Part shown: piece by piece, positions 1 through 9,039 of the stretch
Position numbering within the stretch: the first letter of the stretch is position 1
How the letters are laid out: each line of letters begins with the position of its first letter
Assembly: GCA_947172415.1 (NCBI GenBank)
Contig: OX359192.1
Coordinates: forward strand, 3,846,501-3,910,500
Origin: Chondrosia reniformis
Lineage: Eukaryota > Porifera > Demospongiae > Chondrillida > Chondrillidae
Direction: 5' to 3'
DNA length: 64,000 nt
Notes under the pieces: generated by a model
Database searches by the model: none
The model's input: only the letters and a program-made list of their open reading frames with translations
Told to the model about the DNA's origin: nothing
Position numbers and translations under genes: made by a program

Positions 1-14
1 TTCTTGAATGCTAT

Positions 15-988
15 TTGAAGCTTTATAAAGAGGAAAGGCTCGTTCCTAATCTACACCTAATGCTTCATCTTAAGGAGTGCATGTTAACGTTTGGCCCTAC
101 ATACTCAATATGGCTATTTAGCTTTGAAAGAATGAATGGACTATTAGGATCAATTCCAACAAACAACAAGTACATTGAGGAACAGTTTTTCCATAGGTTT
201 CTTTTAACTCAACGCATAACCTGGAAAAAAGAAACATTTGAGACAAAGACAATAGCTAAAGATGACAAAGAAAGCACACTTCTTGACACAAATCAACCTG
301 AAAATAGCAGGAGTGTATTAATAATGACGGCTTGGGAGGAGCATGGTATACAATCACTAGTTAACCAGGAAAACCTAGCAAAACATCTGAAACTCTGCTT
401 GCAAATACCAATAGTGGTTGATCATCAAGAAAAGCATTTGCAGTTCTATACCCTTGAGGAAAAAGAAAGACAAGACATTATCAAAACAATGGGAGAAGGT
501 TATAGCAGGATTATAGTTGCCCAGGAGATTAGAGAAATAACCATTGGAAATAACTCATTTTCTCCATTAAGTGACAGGAAGTCTTGGGTTTTGGCATTCA
601 AGAAAAAAATGGTGAAGGTGACTATGAAATTGAAGCTTCATTAGGACAAATAGTCAAGATATTAAAGGTCACACTGGAAACTGTAGATTCCACTGCAAAG
701 TCATTCTTTCTAATACACCTGCTCTGGTTTCAAAGACACCCAAACAAATATTATCTACCTTCTCCCTGTGGTTTGTGAAATTCAACTACTGACTCCAACT
801 CCTTCATCCCGATACAATTTATTATATGTCCAACTGCAATTAAACCTACAGAGGTAACATTAGGAGGAATGAAAGAAGATGCTATAGTGGCAGTACCACT
901 TCCAACTTTAGCAATAGCTCTACCAACGCCATCATTTCACATAATGGCAAGCATTGGACACTTTGACTCTTATATACAGAAAGATTGA
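15..988 (+). pseudogene. CACTA (En/Spm)-type transposase, C-terminal fragment, frameshifted
   Basis: The first frame (15-644) contains HLMLHLKECMLTFGPTYS followed by IWLFSFERMNGLLGSIPTNN and a run ending FFHRFL. This is the block typical of the C-terminal part of CACTA/EnSpm transposases (the DUF4218-like region). The reading then moves to another frame (about 584-988), where WFQRHPNKYYL and SFIPIQFI match the usual extreme C-terminal block of these proteins. A TGA at 776-778 interrupts that frame. The 5' part lies outside the window, so this is a truncated, decayed copy with one frameshift and one internal stop, unless a small intron explains the frame change. The catalytic domain is not in view. 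Transposase origin is quite secure. Whether the nearby kinase belongs to the same element is unknown. Confidence 0.75.
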
Positions 989-1165
989 ACATGCATGCAT
1001 GTTAATTAAATATCTCATGATTTTTTCTGCAAATTATATTGTATATTGAATATTGTAATTATTAATTGTAACTACATATATATCTAGATGTACTTTATTG
1101 TGGGACCATTTGAGAATCTATAATATTCAAAGCCTTTACACCATAATTAAACTTATTCAACCCTA

Positions 1166-1347
1166 CCCAAAGACGCAACATCTTGACAACTGAGATGGTC
1201 AATTGCATGGACACAACACCTGCTAAACAATCACACTTTACAGCCACACTGTCACAGACTAATATGTACGACATTACAATCAACCATCAACCTGCCCAAA
1301 GACGCAACATCTTGACAGGTGTTGCCCAAAGACGCAACATCTTGACA
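1166..1347 (+). repeat. Three copies of a 23-bp direct repeat
   Basis: The 23-bp stretch beginning CCCAAAGACGCAACATC and ending TTGACA occurs at 1166-1188, 1295-1317 and 1325-1347. The first and third copies are followed by the same extension, ACTGAGATGGTCAATTGC. Repeats of this size downstream of a CACTA transposase could be subterminal repeats of that element, but no CACTA terminus was found. The rest of 989-1811 is AT-rich with no recognisable gene. Confidence 0.7.
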
Positions 1348-1811
1348 ACTGAGATGGTCAATTGCCATGGAGGATTTAACTTAAATTATTGTCCTAATCT
1401 TAATATGCATTTGGTTACTAAAATGTCAAAAATGTCATCTGGAGTCCAACCAACCAATAACGCACTGTGAGACTGAAGTCTCTTTCAGTGATGATGAATG
1501 CAAGTATATACTCCCTCATCATTACAATAATTTTGCAACTTCACCTAAACCACTAAACAACAAATACATTGACAATGCAAAGTTGAGTAAAGATTGTTAC
1601 TATATTTAGAAAACATATACATCTTAATATACTTAAACCACAAAACCACAAGCATGAACCATCTAGTATGAGCAATGTATACAGTCATGCCTCTATTTTT
1701 AGCAGAGTCTGCAATTACAGAAGCTTCTAAACTTAGAAAACAATCTGGTATAAAAATTCCGAATATGGACCACTTTAAGATTCATAAGCATTTTTTTTTC
1801 ATTTTTGCCTA

Positions 1812-2990
1812 TTGTGGAATATGGAAGAAAAATACAGTAGTGGTGTTACCGAGAGCAATACAAATCACACTAGTGAAACTAAAGGCAAAGCAACTCAACC
1901 AAATCTAATGAGCAGGAAAAGAAGGTCTAAGTCTATAGATGAAAAAAGAAGAATGAGAAATCAACGTAAGAAAAGAAAAAGAAAACAAAAGAATTTAAAA
2001 TTAATAGAGATGTGCAATCAAAATAGGAAATTGATCCATTACCAAAGAATGGCCCATCACTTTTGGGAAAGGTACAACAGAGAAGCACAACTAAGAAGAG
2101 AAGAATTTACTAAATTCAAAAATCTTTCAGAATCACGCACAATTATTCAGAGGCTGCGTATAAAAATGTTTTGGGAGACAGAAAACAATGCAGATGTTGG
2201 ACTTCATGAAGTCAATCCTCTGATGCTGAAAGACCCACAAGTGGCAGAAAGGACCCAAAAAGTATATCTAGGAAGAGGAAGTTTTGGTATAGTTCAGCTG
2301 AAAACATACAGAGACTTCTATGTAGCAGTAAAGGAATTTATGGCCAAAACTCCTAAACGTGACATCCTACATGAGGCTCTCTATCTATCAAAGTTATCCC
2401 ATCCTAGTGTACCGTACCTTTTTTGTGTTGTTAGTAGAAAGTTACCTTTGAGACTGGTCATGCAGTTCCATGGAAAGTATGATCCCAAGGCTGTTGATTT
2501 CCGTTCATTAACGCTGCACAGAGGAATGACAGAGCTAGGTGACAACATTCACAAGAAAGACTGGTGCAGTTTAATTGTGCAAGCAGCAGACTGTTTGCAT
2601 TACCTACACTCAGAATCAAATACACTGCACAATGATTTCAAAGAGGACAACATGCTATTAGCTAAAGAACATGACTCCTGGAAGCTTACACTCATTGACT
2701 TTGGCAAGGCCACTCCTAAAAGGGGTGGAAAGTGGTATAAACTTACCAAAGAGTAGCAGGCAGTATATGAGAAGAAACACACCCATATAGCGCCAGAGCT
2801 AATTAAGGGGCTTAATAAACAAACCACATCAAGTGACATGTATTCATTTGTGAGAGTAGTGAACATATTACTAAGGGAAGTAATGCTGGAGTATGACATC
2901 CAAATACGTCCTGTACTACGAAACATCAGCAGAAAGTGTCTGTGTTCTGATTACAGTCAGAGACCATCTGCCATAGATGTTTTTCTGTAG
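1812..2990 (+). pseudogene. Protein kinase with HND catalytic loop, interrupted by one in-frame TAG
   Basis: Residues 1-150 form a very basic, probably coiled region (KRKRKQK, RNQRKKRKRK). A protein kinase domain follows: glycine loop GRGSFG (154-159), VAVK with Lys174, helix-C Glu188 in HEALYLSKL, catalytic loop HNDFKEDN with Asp275 (HND instead of HRD), and DFG at 296-298. Translation stops at TAG (2754-2756), but the same frame continues without interruption to 2990 with HIAPEL (the APE motif), SSDMYSF (helix F) and a QRPS motif near the end. All conserved subdomains are therefore present, and one nonsense codon separates the activation loop from the C-lobe. The start used is the first ATG of the frame; an upstream exon cannot be excluded. 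HND loops occur in expanded kinase families of marine invertebrates. The substrate is unknown. It could be a recent pseudogene, a readthrough gene or a sequencing error. Confidence 0.72.
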
Positions 2991-3116
2991 CTACAGCAAC
3001 TTACAAAAAAAGAAAATGTCTAAGTATATGTAAAAACATTTAGAATAGCAACATCACATATTATGTTATATATAATATATTGTAGAATTACATTTTAAAT
3101 GCCTAATTTACATAAC

Positions 3117-3139
3117 TGTTGTTGTTGTTGTTGTTGTTG
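3117..3139 (+). repeat. (GTT)n microsatellite
   Basis: About seven uninterrupted GTT units lie in AT-rich non-coding sequence downstream of the kinase. Nothing else is recognisable in 2991-3244. Confidence 0.9.
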
Positions 3140-3244
3140 GAAACTATAGGTCATAAAAGTTTTTGTGTCATAATCATAATAATAACCTATATAAAAATGC
3201 AATCCGTAAATATTGCAGATCTATAGCAACCATTATTAAAGATA

Positions 3245-3779
3245 TGTAGGGTATCGCATCGATTTTCGGACACCATGTGATTTCGGAAACCTGTTCTCAG
3301 TGGTAAAGCATTTAATCTTCTTCCTTTTTTGCTCACATAATAAGTAGACTGACCCTAGATGGTGGACCAAGTTTGGCCCAGAAATAGCGTCCCGACTTGA
3401 AGTTATCAACCAAATTTCAAAGTGACCGAAAATATATATTTTTGGACGAAAGTCATGTATTTCCGGACAGTAGCTCGTAAACTTTAAGCAAGCACAGTCG
3501 CCGACTTTTAGTTGCTCTAATGATAGATATACTCAAGGGCTACTACCAGGAGAAGATTCAGATTCAACCATTTTGAGATGACAGAGGAAGGTTTGTTTTG
3601 ATTAGGCGCTCTGGGGTCATCTAAAATCGGACACCATCTGCTACTAATTTCAACATTCTTGGGCTGTAAATAGTGTGTAATAGTTATGTGAGCAAAAAAG
3701 GAAGAAGATTGAATGCTTTGCCACTGAGAACAGGCCTCTGAAATTACATGGTGTCCGAAAATCGATGCGCAACCCTACA
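3245..3779. mobile_element. MITE-like element with about 100-bp terminal inverted repeats
   Basis: The left end starts TGTAGGGTATCGCATCGATT. The right end is its near-complement, ending ATCGATGCGCAACCCTACA. The similarity continues inward for about 100 bp, through CTGTTCTCAGTGG and CTTCTTCCTTTTTTGCTCACATAA. The interior has no convincing coding frame. A target duplication could not be fixed unambiguously. It is a non-autonomous DNA element of unknown superfamily. Confidence 0.75.
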
Positions 3780-4112
3780 CAGATTTATTTACTAACTTAT
3801 ATAATTGTTTCATCTGGTGCAAACATTTTAATAAACTTACAATAGTTCTGTGATGAGCTCTGGGGCTCTGGGGTCATCTAAAATCGGACACCATCTGCTA
3901 CTAATTTCGACATTCTTGTGTTGTAAATAGTGTGTAATAGTTATGTGAGCAAAAAGGAAGAAGATTGAATGCTTTGCCACTGAGAACAGGCCTCCGAAAT
4001 TACATGGTGTCTGAAAATCGATGCGCAACCCTACACAGATTTATTTACTAACTTATATAATTGTTTCATCTGGTGCAAACATTTTAATAAACTTACAATA
4101 GTTCTGTGATGA
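3608..4112 (+). repeat. Tandem duplication, 257-bp period, of the MITE 3' half and its flank
   Basis: Sequence from GCTCTGGGGTCATC (3608) to TTCTGTGATGAG (3855) repeats with an offset of 257 bp (3865-4112). It differs only by single-base changes such as TCAACA/TCGACA and GGGCTG/GTGTTG. The duplicated unit includes the right terminal repeat of the element and about 75 bp of downstream flank, so it arose by local duplication, not by a second insertion. Confidence 0.9.
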
Positions 4113-4644
4113 GGATAGCTAAGACTTATAATCTCTTTACTACGAAGTCTACTTAAAGTCTTCTCTTTAGTGATCGACAAGAAACTGAGCTGTTACTTCG
4201 AATTCCTAGCCAAGTCCTCAAATCCCTCCAAAAGCTGGCTGTTTCACTTGAACAACATCATTCCTTACATAACCGTGTGACGTAATTTCAAACACGTGCA
4301 ACATTCCACATGAAACTGCACATGCGCAGTTAAGTGACAGCCTATGATCTAGAGTGTGAAATAATATTTGCGTATATTCCTGGTCAGTAAAGGTTTCGAA
4401 CTAAATCCATTTACGTTGATAGAGCATCACCTTCTAAATACAGTGTTAATAGATAGTTTTCTTTTTCCTGTGTAGAAAAATGTATGAATCCCACACTGCC
4501 ACTAAGCGTGGGCACCCTTTTGCGTGAAATGAAGAGGAAGTTGTGCCATCGCAAAGGTAAATTTTGTAAATCTCTTGCTTTGTTAGATTCGAGTAAAGGT
4601 TGGTATACATACGCACGAGAAGTACGTAAAGAAATAGATAGAAG
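4113..4644. other. No recognisable feature
   Basis: AT-rich single-copy-looking sequence. A 60-codon frame at 4484-4666 runs into the following transposon terminus and has no recognisable domain, so it is not called as a gene. Confidence 0.5.
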
Positions 4645-5376
4645 TATATGTGGCAGTCGAGGATAAAAACCAAAAGTTAAACACACTTATCGAAAATGCG
4701 ATTCTGGTATTAGAGTGTAAAGTAGGTCTTAGCTTACCTTCGCTGAAAAGTTGGGACCCACTCGCGCTTCTGTGAAGGAGAAATTGAGATTCAAAGACCA
4801 CCAACTGGAGAGATACTATACTATGAAACGATAATGAATAATAAAATGGCCGTCCGTAACGATCGGATATTTATTTATTGTTTTATGATATAAAGAGTAC
4901 AACAAAAGTTGCTAGATTCTGTTTCCTCATTGGTAAGTGATGAATCTGTGCTAATAAGGCTATTCTCAAGGTCTGGCTTAAGCGAGTAGGATGCTTTCCC
5001 TTTTCCCTCTAAATAATTGGTTAAACAATTCATTCGCATTCCAGGCCTTGTGGAAGGTGTTTAATTTTCTCTAGCAGGTACATTTGCAGCTAGACTGTGA
5101 TTATTTGGCATAGGAGTTGGAGCGTTGTGAATAGGAGAGGAAGAAAAAACTTTGCAGAGGTCCATCATTTAAAATAAGCGTTTTTCAGCTGTGCAAATTC
5201 GAATAACCGCCAAACGAAGGCTACTAATAGACCAATGCCTATTCTAAACATAAGTAATAGTCATTGTGATGACAGAAAACGTATTTTCCCATAAACAATC
5301 GAAAACTTTAATTGCGGTTCTCTCAAAATTACGATTGTGTATAATTTTCGATTTTTATTATCGACTGCCACATATA
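4645..5376. mobile_element. Non-autonomous TIR element, TATATGTGGCAGTCGAGG family, copy 1
   Basis: The left end TATATGTGGCAGTCGAGG (4645-4662) is matched by an inverted end, TATCGACTGCCACATATA, at 5359-5376. The same terminus bounds the element at 61180-61947. The interior has no convincing transposase, so it is a MITE or deletion derivative. The outermost TA-rich bases make the exact target duplication ambiguous. Confidence 0.75.
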
Positions 5377-5760
5377 CAAAGTTATTATATCGAAAACCGT
5401 ACAGTTCTTTCACGCTTTCAGAATTCATATAGCTCAATCGACTGGATTTTAGTTTTCAGACTCTCAGTCACCAGGAGAAATGCTCACTAATGTTCTAAAT
5501 ACAGTTGTTAGGAAAGATTTTCCAGTGAGAAATTTCCTCAGAATTTAAGTATTCGTAGGCAAATGGAATCCTTAATTAAGTCACCTGCTCACCTATAGAC
5601 TCTGAGTTCAGCCTTTAAGAGTTATTACATCTTTTAACTGCCTGCAAATTTCCTAACACTAGGACAACCTGTTTATATGTATACGTAGCTCGATAAATTG
5701 TAAATATAAACGTTTCAGGTTATCTTTCTAATGCATTAATTTTCGCCTTTATTACCTTAG
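5377..5760. other. No recognisable feature; probable intron or upstream sequence
   Basis: AT-rich sequence ending in a pyrimidine-rich tract and TTACCTTAG at 5752-5760, a good 3' splice site for the exon that follows. I found no exon upstream that could be joined with confidence. Confidence 0.4.
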
Positions 5761-6452
5761 GTCACGATATACAAGTCCACTTGCTGTACCGCCTAGATAT
5801 GGCCCATGTATTCCACCTGTCTCTTCAGTACCTGAACCTAAGATGCTGCAAATTCAACCTGCATCAACAGTAGAAATGCCAAAACCTTTCCTACAATTAG
5901 CCTACTAGCTGGGGCCATCATACATCCAGCGGGGGCCATCATACAACCATATGGGACCATCATACATCCAGCCGGGGCCATCAAACAACCAGCCTGGGCC
6001 ATCGTACATCCAGGGGGGCCATCAAACATCCAGCTGGGGCCATCAAACAACCAGCCGGGGCCATCGTACATCCAGCCGGGGCCATCAAACAACCAGCCGG
6101 GGCCATCAAACATCCAGCTGGGGCCATCAAACAACCAGCCGGGGCCATCAAACATCCAGCCGGGGCCATCAAACATCCAGCCGGGGCCATCAAACATCCA
6201 GCTGGGGCCATCAAACATCCAGCTGGGGCCATCAAACATCCAGCTGGGGCCATCAAACAACCAGCCGGGGCCATCAAACAACCAGCCGGGGCCATCAAAC
6301 ATCCAGCCGGGGCCATCAAACAACCAGCCGGGGCCATCGTACATCCAGCCGGGGCCATCATACAACCAGATGGGAACATCATACAACCAGATGGGACCAT
6401 CATACATCCAGCGGGGCCATCAAACATCCAGCCGGGGCCATCAAACAAACAG
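5761..6452 (+). pseudogene. Proline-rich exon with GPSxxQP repeats, stop and frameshifts
   Basis: After the acceptor, the frame reads a Pro-rich segment (TSPLAVPPRYGPCIPP, then SVPEPKMLQIQP) ending LQLAY. TAG (5906-5908) comes next, and the same frame goes on as LGPSYIQ, GPSYNHM, GPSYIQP, GPSNNQP. Downstream the repeat continues in a shifted phase, so the coding phase is broken near 6014 and again near 6405. The last unit in the original phase reads GPSNKQ and ends at CAG|GTAAAT, a 5' splice site. That phase joins cleanly (phase 0) across a 66-bp GT-AG intron to the next exon. The repeats are low-complexity and their function is unknown. Either this is a decaying gene or the minisatellite has varied enough to break the frame. 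Confidence 0.5.
5910..6452 (+). repeat. 21-bp minisatellite (GGGGCCATCAAACATCCAGC-C), about 25 units
   Basis: Tandem 21-bp units alternate between AAC/ATC and CCAGCC/CCAGCT variants. The period is a multiple of three and the unit lacks stop codons, so several frames on both strands stay open for 150-190 codons. These are by-products of the repeat. Only the plus-strand GPSxxQP phase agrees with flanking coding sequence and splice sites. Confidence 0.95.
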
Positions 6453-6518
6453 GTAAATGAAGTAAGTTTTATTGTTCATCATGCCCTTTTTAATTGTTCT
6501 AATTTGTAAATTTTATAG

Positions 6519-6720
6519 GCAGTGTATTATAACAATGTCAAGTTTTTTGCATGGGCACTTCGAAACATAATGAGAGAACAACAACCAACAGAAAATGATT
6601 TTCATCGTAAAGTTTTGCAAGCTGGTCAGGAGCATGACTTAACACCTATAGGGGAAGACAGAAGTCTCTTTAAAAACAACAATGCACGCTCGAGTAAGAA
6701 GTATCCTTACATCATACTGA
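6519..6720 (+). CDS. Internal exon of unknown gene
   Basis: The exon lies between TTTTATAG (ending 6518) and ACTGA|GTAAGTG (donor at 6721). It encodes about 67 residues starting AVYYNNVKFFAWALRN and including EHDLTPIGEDRSLF and SKKYPYIIL. No domain was recognised. The upstream junction is phase 0 with the GPSxxQP exon. The downstream end is phase 1, and the next exon is not certain. An acceptor at 7740 would give a short continuation ending at TGA (about 7797-7799). The nuclease-like exon at 7823 has a phase-0 acceptor and does not join directly. It is supported as an exon by splice sites and composition, not by homology. Confidence 0.45.
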
Positions 6721-6814
6721 GTAAGTGTATGCTATATATATCACCTTGAATTGAAATGTAAATGTATATATATATGGTACTTGTTGGTGACACAATTAAT
6801 AGAACTGCGTCACT

Positions 6815-6985
6815 ATATACACATATATGTTCTATCAATGTGACATACTGTTTCAATATAGATTTCCTACAGTTTTTTGTAGTCCAAAAGCATTTTATAT
6901 GTAGGCTTTGTCCGTTTTCTACCAAACCGAGAGCTAAATAGAAATCCCTTATTTAAAAATGACTTTATACCTTGAGTTTTACAGT
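6815..6985 (-). repeat. Dispersed repeat, copy 1
   Basis: On the minus strand this segment (around CTCGGTTTGGTAGAAAACGG) is clearly related to plus-strand sequence at about 47162-47310. Similarity extends on both sides, including ATATTGAAAC about 60 bp downstream. It lies between two exons, so it is probably an intronic insertion. No coding capacity or termini were defined. Confidence 0.65.
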
Positions 6986-7227
6986 AATGTACCCATTCTG
7001 CTTCTATAGGTCCTTTCTTGGGGCCATAATTTTTTATATTATTTTTTAGATTTATTTATTCCTATTATTTTGATTACCTCAATACGTGTATAGGTAACAA
7101 TTGTAAAAAATTTTTGGGAGTTCCGAAGTATGCAAATTTGAACAGCCTGAAAGAAAACTTTTATTGGAGAAACTTGGTATATATATATGGTGCATGTTAT
7201 ATGCGTGTGTATGATTATATATATATA

Positions 7228-7724
7228 CAGTGAAAACTGGTTAATGAGAAATCCATGGTGCAAGCCAAATCATTTCTCGTTAACAGTATTTCTTGTTATC
7301 AGATCTCCATGGATGTAATGTTATGATCTATATGTATATAAACACATTGATATACTAAAAATGAACTGCGTACTGTGAAGACGTTTCCTACTCCCGTTGG
7401 CGCTGGAGTTTTCTCCCTTGACTTTAGTCCTGTTCTTCAAGACAGTGTCGAATTGGGAATGTCGTACTTTTTACAAATTTCCGACTTAGAGAGCCTTTTG
7501 GCATCAATCTCTTCGAAAATTTTTATCTTGAAATCTATCGAGTAGCTTCATTGCTTCTTCATGACTGCCTTCTTGACAAATTAGACGTGTTAATGCCTTC
7601 GCGTTAACAGGCACTTTTCGTGTAAAACAGTATATTTAGTATGGTAAATAACCTGGTCTCGGTGAATTGTTTGTGTTAAGCAATATTTCGTGTAAAGTGA
7701 CTTCATGTTAACCAGTTTTCACGG
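7228..7724 (-). mobile_element. pogo/Tigger deletion derivative with HTH remnant
   Basis: The left end CAGTGAAAACTGGTTAA and the right end (minus strand CCGTGAAAACTGGTTAA) form terminal inverted repeats flanked by TA on both sides, as expected for the pogo branch of Tc1/mariner. The minus strand near 7440-7530 reads FEEIDAKRLSKSEICKKYDI followed by PNSTLS and a stop. That matches the N-terminal CENP-B/pogo helix-turn-helix motif. No DDE domain remains. The element lies between candidate exons of a gene. Confidence 0.75.
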
Positions 7725-7822
7725 TATATTGTATCTATAGGCTCCTGGTCAAGCAAAATGGAATATGGCTCTATGTTACATGAATTTGTTTTGTCCTGAG
7801 CATAAAAGTTATAGCATAACAG

Positions 7823-8521
7823 GCAGCATTGTTCAATCCTGAACAATCTGTAAAAGTGGAGCTTGATTCATCCTTCACTCTTACTCATTTCAAGTCAGCT
7901 GTACGTCATTTATGCAATTTGGAAAAGGAAAGCCCCTCTCATACAACATATTCAAAACGTGAACAAAGGGTACAGGTCGTGCTTTTTAATTTGCTTTTAG
8001 ATTTGGCACAATACCATGATGGCAAATGCAAAGGACCTAACCATCAGTTTACAGTGTCATTAGAGCCACTCTTACAAAACGACCATGAAGCTCACTCTGA
8101 CATAGCAGTAGTGGCAGTGTATGATAATTCGCAGCATTTAATTCTTTTAATTGAGGTTAAACTGAACCTGAAAGAAACCTTTGAATCCATTTGGCATGCC
8201 CCTGTTAAGGATCGAAATGCCTTTAGCCAACTTCTGCATGCCGCTGTTTTATCAAATTGGGGGAAAAAGCACCAAAAGGAGAAAAGTACTCTCCTACTCC
8301 TGGGCAGTGATAAAATTTACCATTGCTTTGAAGTGAAATTTGGAGATGACTTTGTTGAGATGCTACAATACCAAATCATCCAAGCTGACTTTAAAGGGGA
8401 TGATTTTAAGAAAGTGATGTGTTATTTGCAGAGAGAAATGCTGAGGATATGTACAAGCAGCCATGTTCAAAAAAACTACAAATGTGTAATTGTGCATGCT
8501 TGTAACATTTGTCATTTATAA
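7823..8521 (+). CDS. PD-(D/E)XK nuclease-like protein, last exon
   Basis: The open frame begins at a plausible acceptor (CATAACAG|GCAGCA, after an in-frame TAA at 7817-7819) and ends at TAA 8519-8521, giving about 232 residues. Counting from Leu at 7829 as residue 1, a basic helix (YSKREQRVQVVLFNLLLDLA) precedes HSDIAVVAVYD (Asp91), LILLIEVKLN (Glu109, Lys111) and FSQLLHAAVLSN (Gln134). D-(X)17-E-X-K followed by a Gln in a helix is the pattern of the PD-(D/E)XK restriction-endonuclease-like fold. There is no ATG near the start, which supports an exon, not a single-exon gene. Upstream exons are uncertain. Such domains occur in transposon-derived and effector-like proteins of invertebrates. The role here is unknown, and the assignment rests on the motif alone. 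Confidence 0.55.
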   Translation, partial: AALFNPEQSVKVELDSSFTLTHFKSAVRHLCNLEKESPSHTTYSKREQRVQVVLFNLLLDLAQYHDGKCKGPNHQFTVSLEPLLQNDHEAHSDIAVVAVYDNSQHLILLIEVKLNLKETFESIWHAPVKDRNAFSQLLHAAVLSNWGKKHQKEKSTLLLLGSDKIYHCFEVKFGDDFVEMLQYQIIQADFKGDDFKKVMCYLQREMLRICTSSHVQKNYKCVIVHACNICHL

Positions 8522-9039
8522 TTGCAGAATTGAATTTATTTATTTATACATATACAGAGAATTTATTGAATGTAACTTTTACATCTAACAAATTTATGTA
8601 TTATGTAAAGGAATTTCTACATGGCACTTAAATTTTTCTTAAATTTGACTAGCTGAGAACATAATGAGGATTGTTGAAGGAGAATGTAGAGTTCATTGTG
8701 ATATCTCAATCACATTAGAGAGTCCAAACTGAAAGGATAACCTAGCTAAGCACAACAGAAAAACGTTTATTAACCAATTTAATTTAAAAGGCAGAACTTG
8801 CATTATCTTGTTATCTTGTCAAACATTTTATCATTACACCAAGCATTTCATGTGTCACTGTCCAAAGTCATTAATATCCTTAATTTGAAGCTTAGCACTT
8901 CTGCATACCATTATTCATTATTACAACTATATTCATACCAGTGTGGTATTCCTGGATACGCTGTTTTTTTGGATACTCCTTGAATACGTGGCAAGAATGC
9001 AAACTGCATATTCTTGCATACTAGGACATTTTCTGCAGT
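8522..9039. other. No recognisable feature (3' flank)
   Basis: AT-rich sequence after the nuclease-like frame. It contains poly(A)-signal-like motifs but nothing that can be assigned, and it merges into the AT-rich start of the satellite near 9040. Confidence 0.4.

Noticed and set aside
4411-4804. Overlapping 60-91-codon frames on both strands
   Set aside because: No domain, composition typical of AT-rich non-coding DNA, and they cross the transposon terminus at 4645.
5838-6460. Long overlapping minus-strand and alternative plus-strand frames in the 21-bp repeat
   Set aside because: A stop-free repeat unit of length divisible by three opens several frames at once. Only the GPSxxQP phase agrees with the flanking exon and splice sites.
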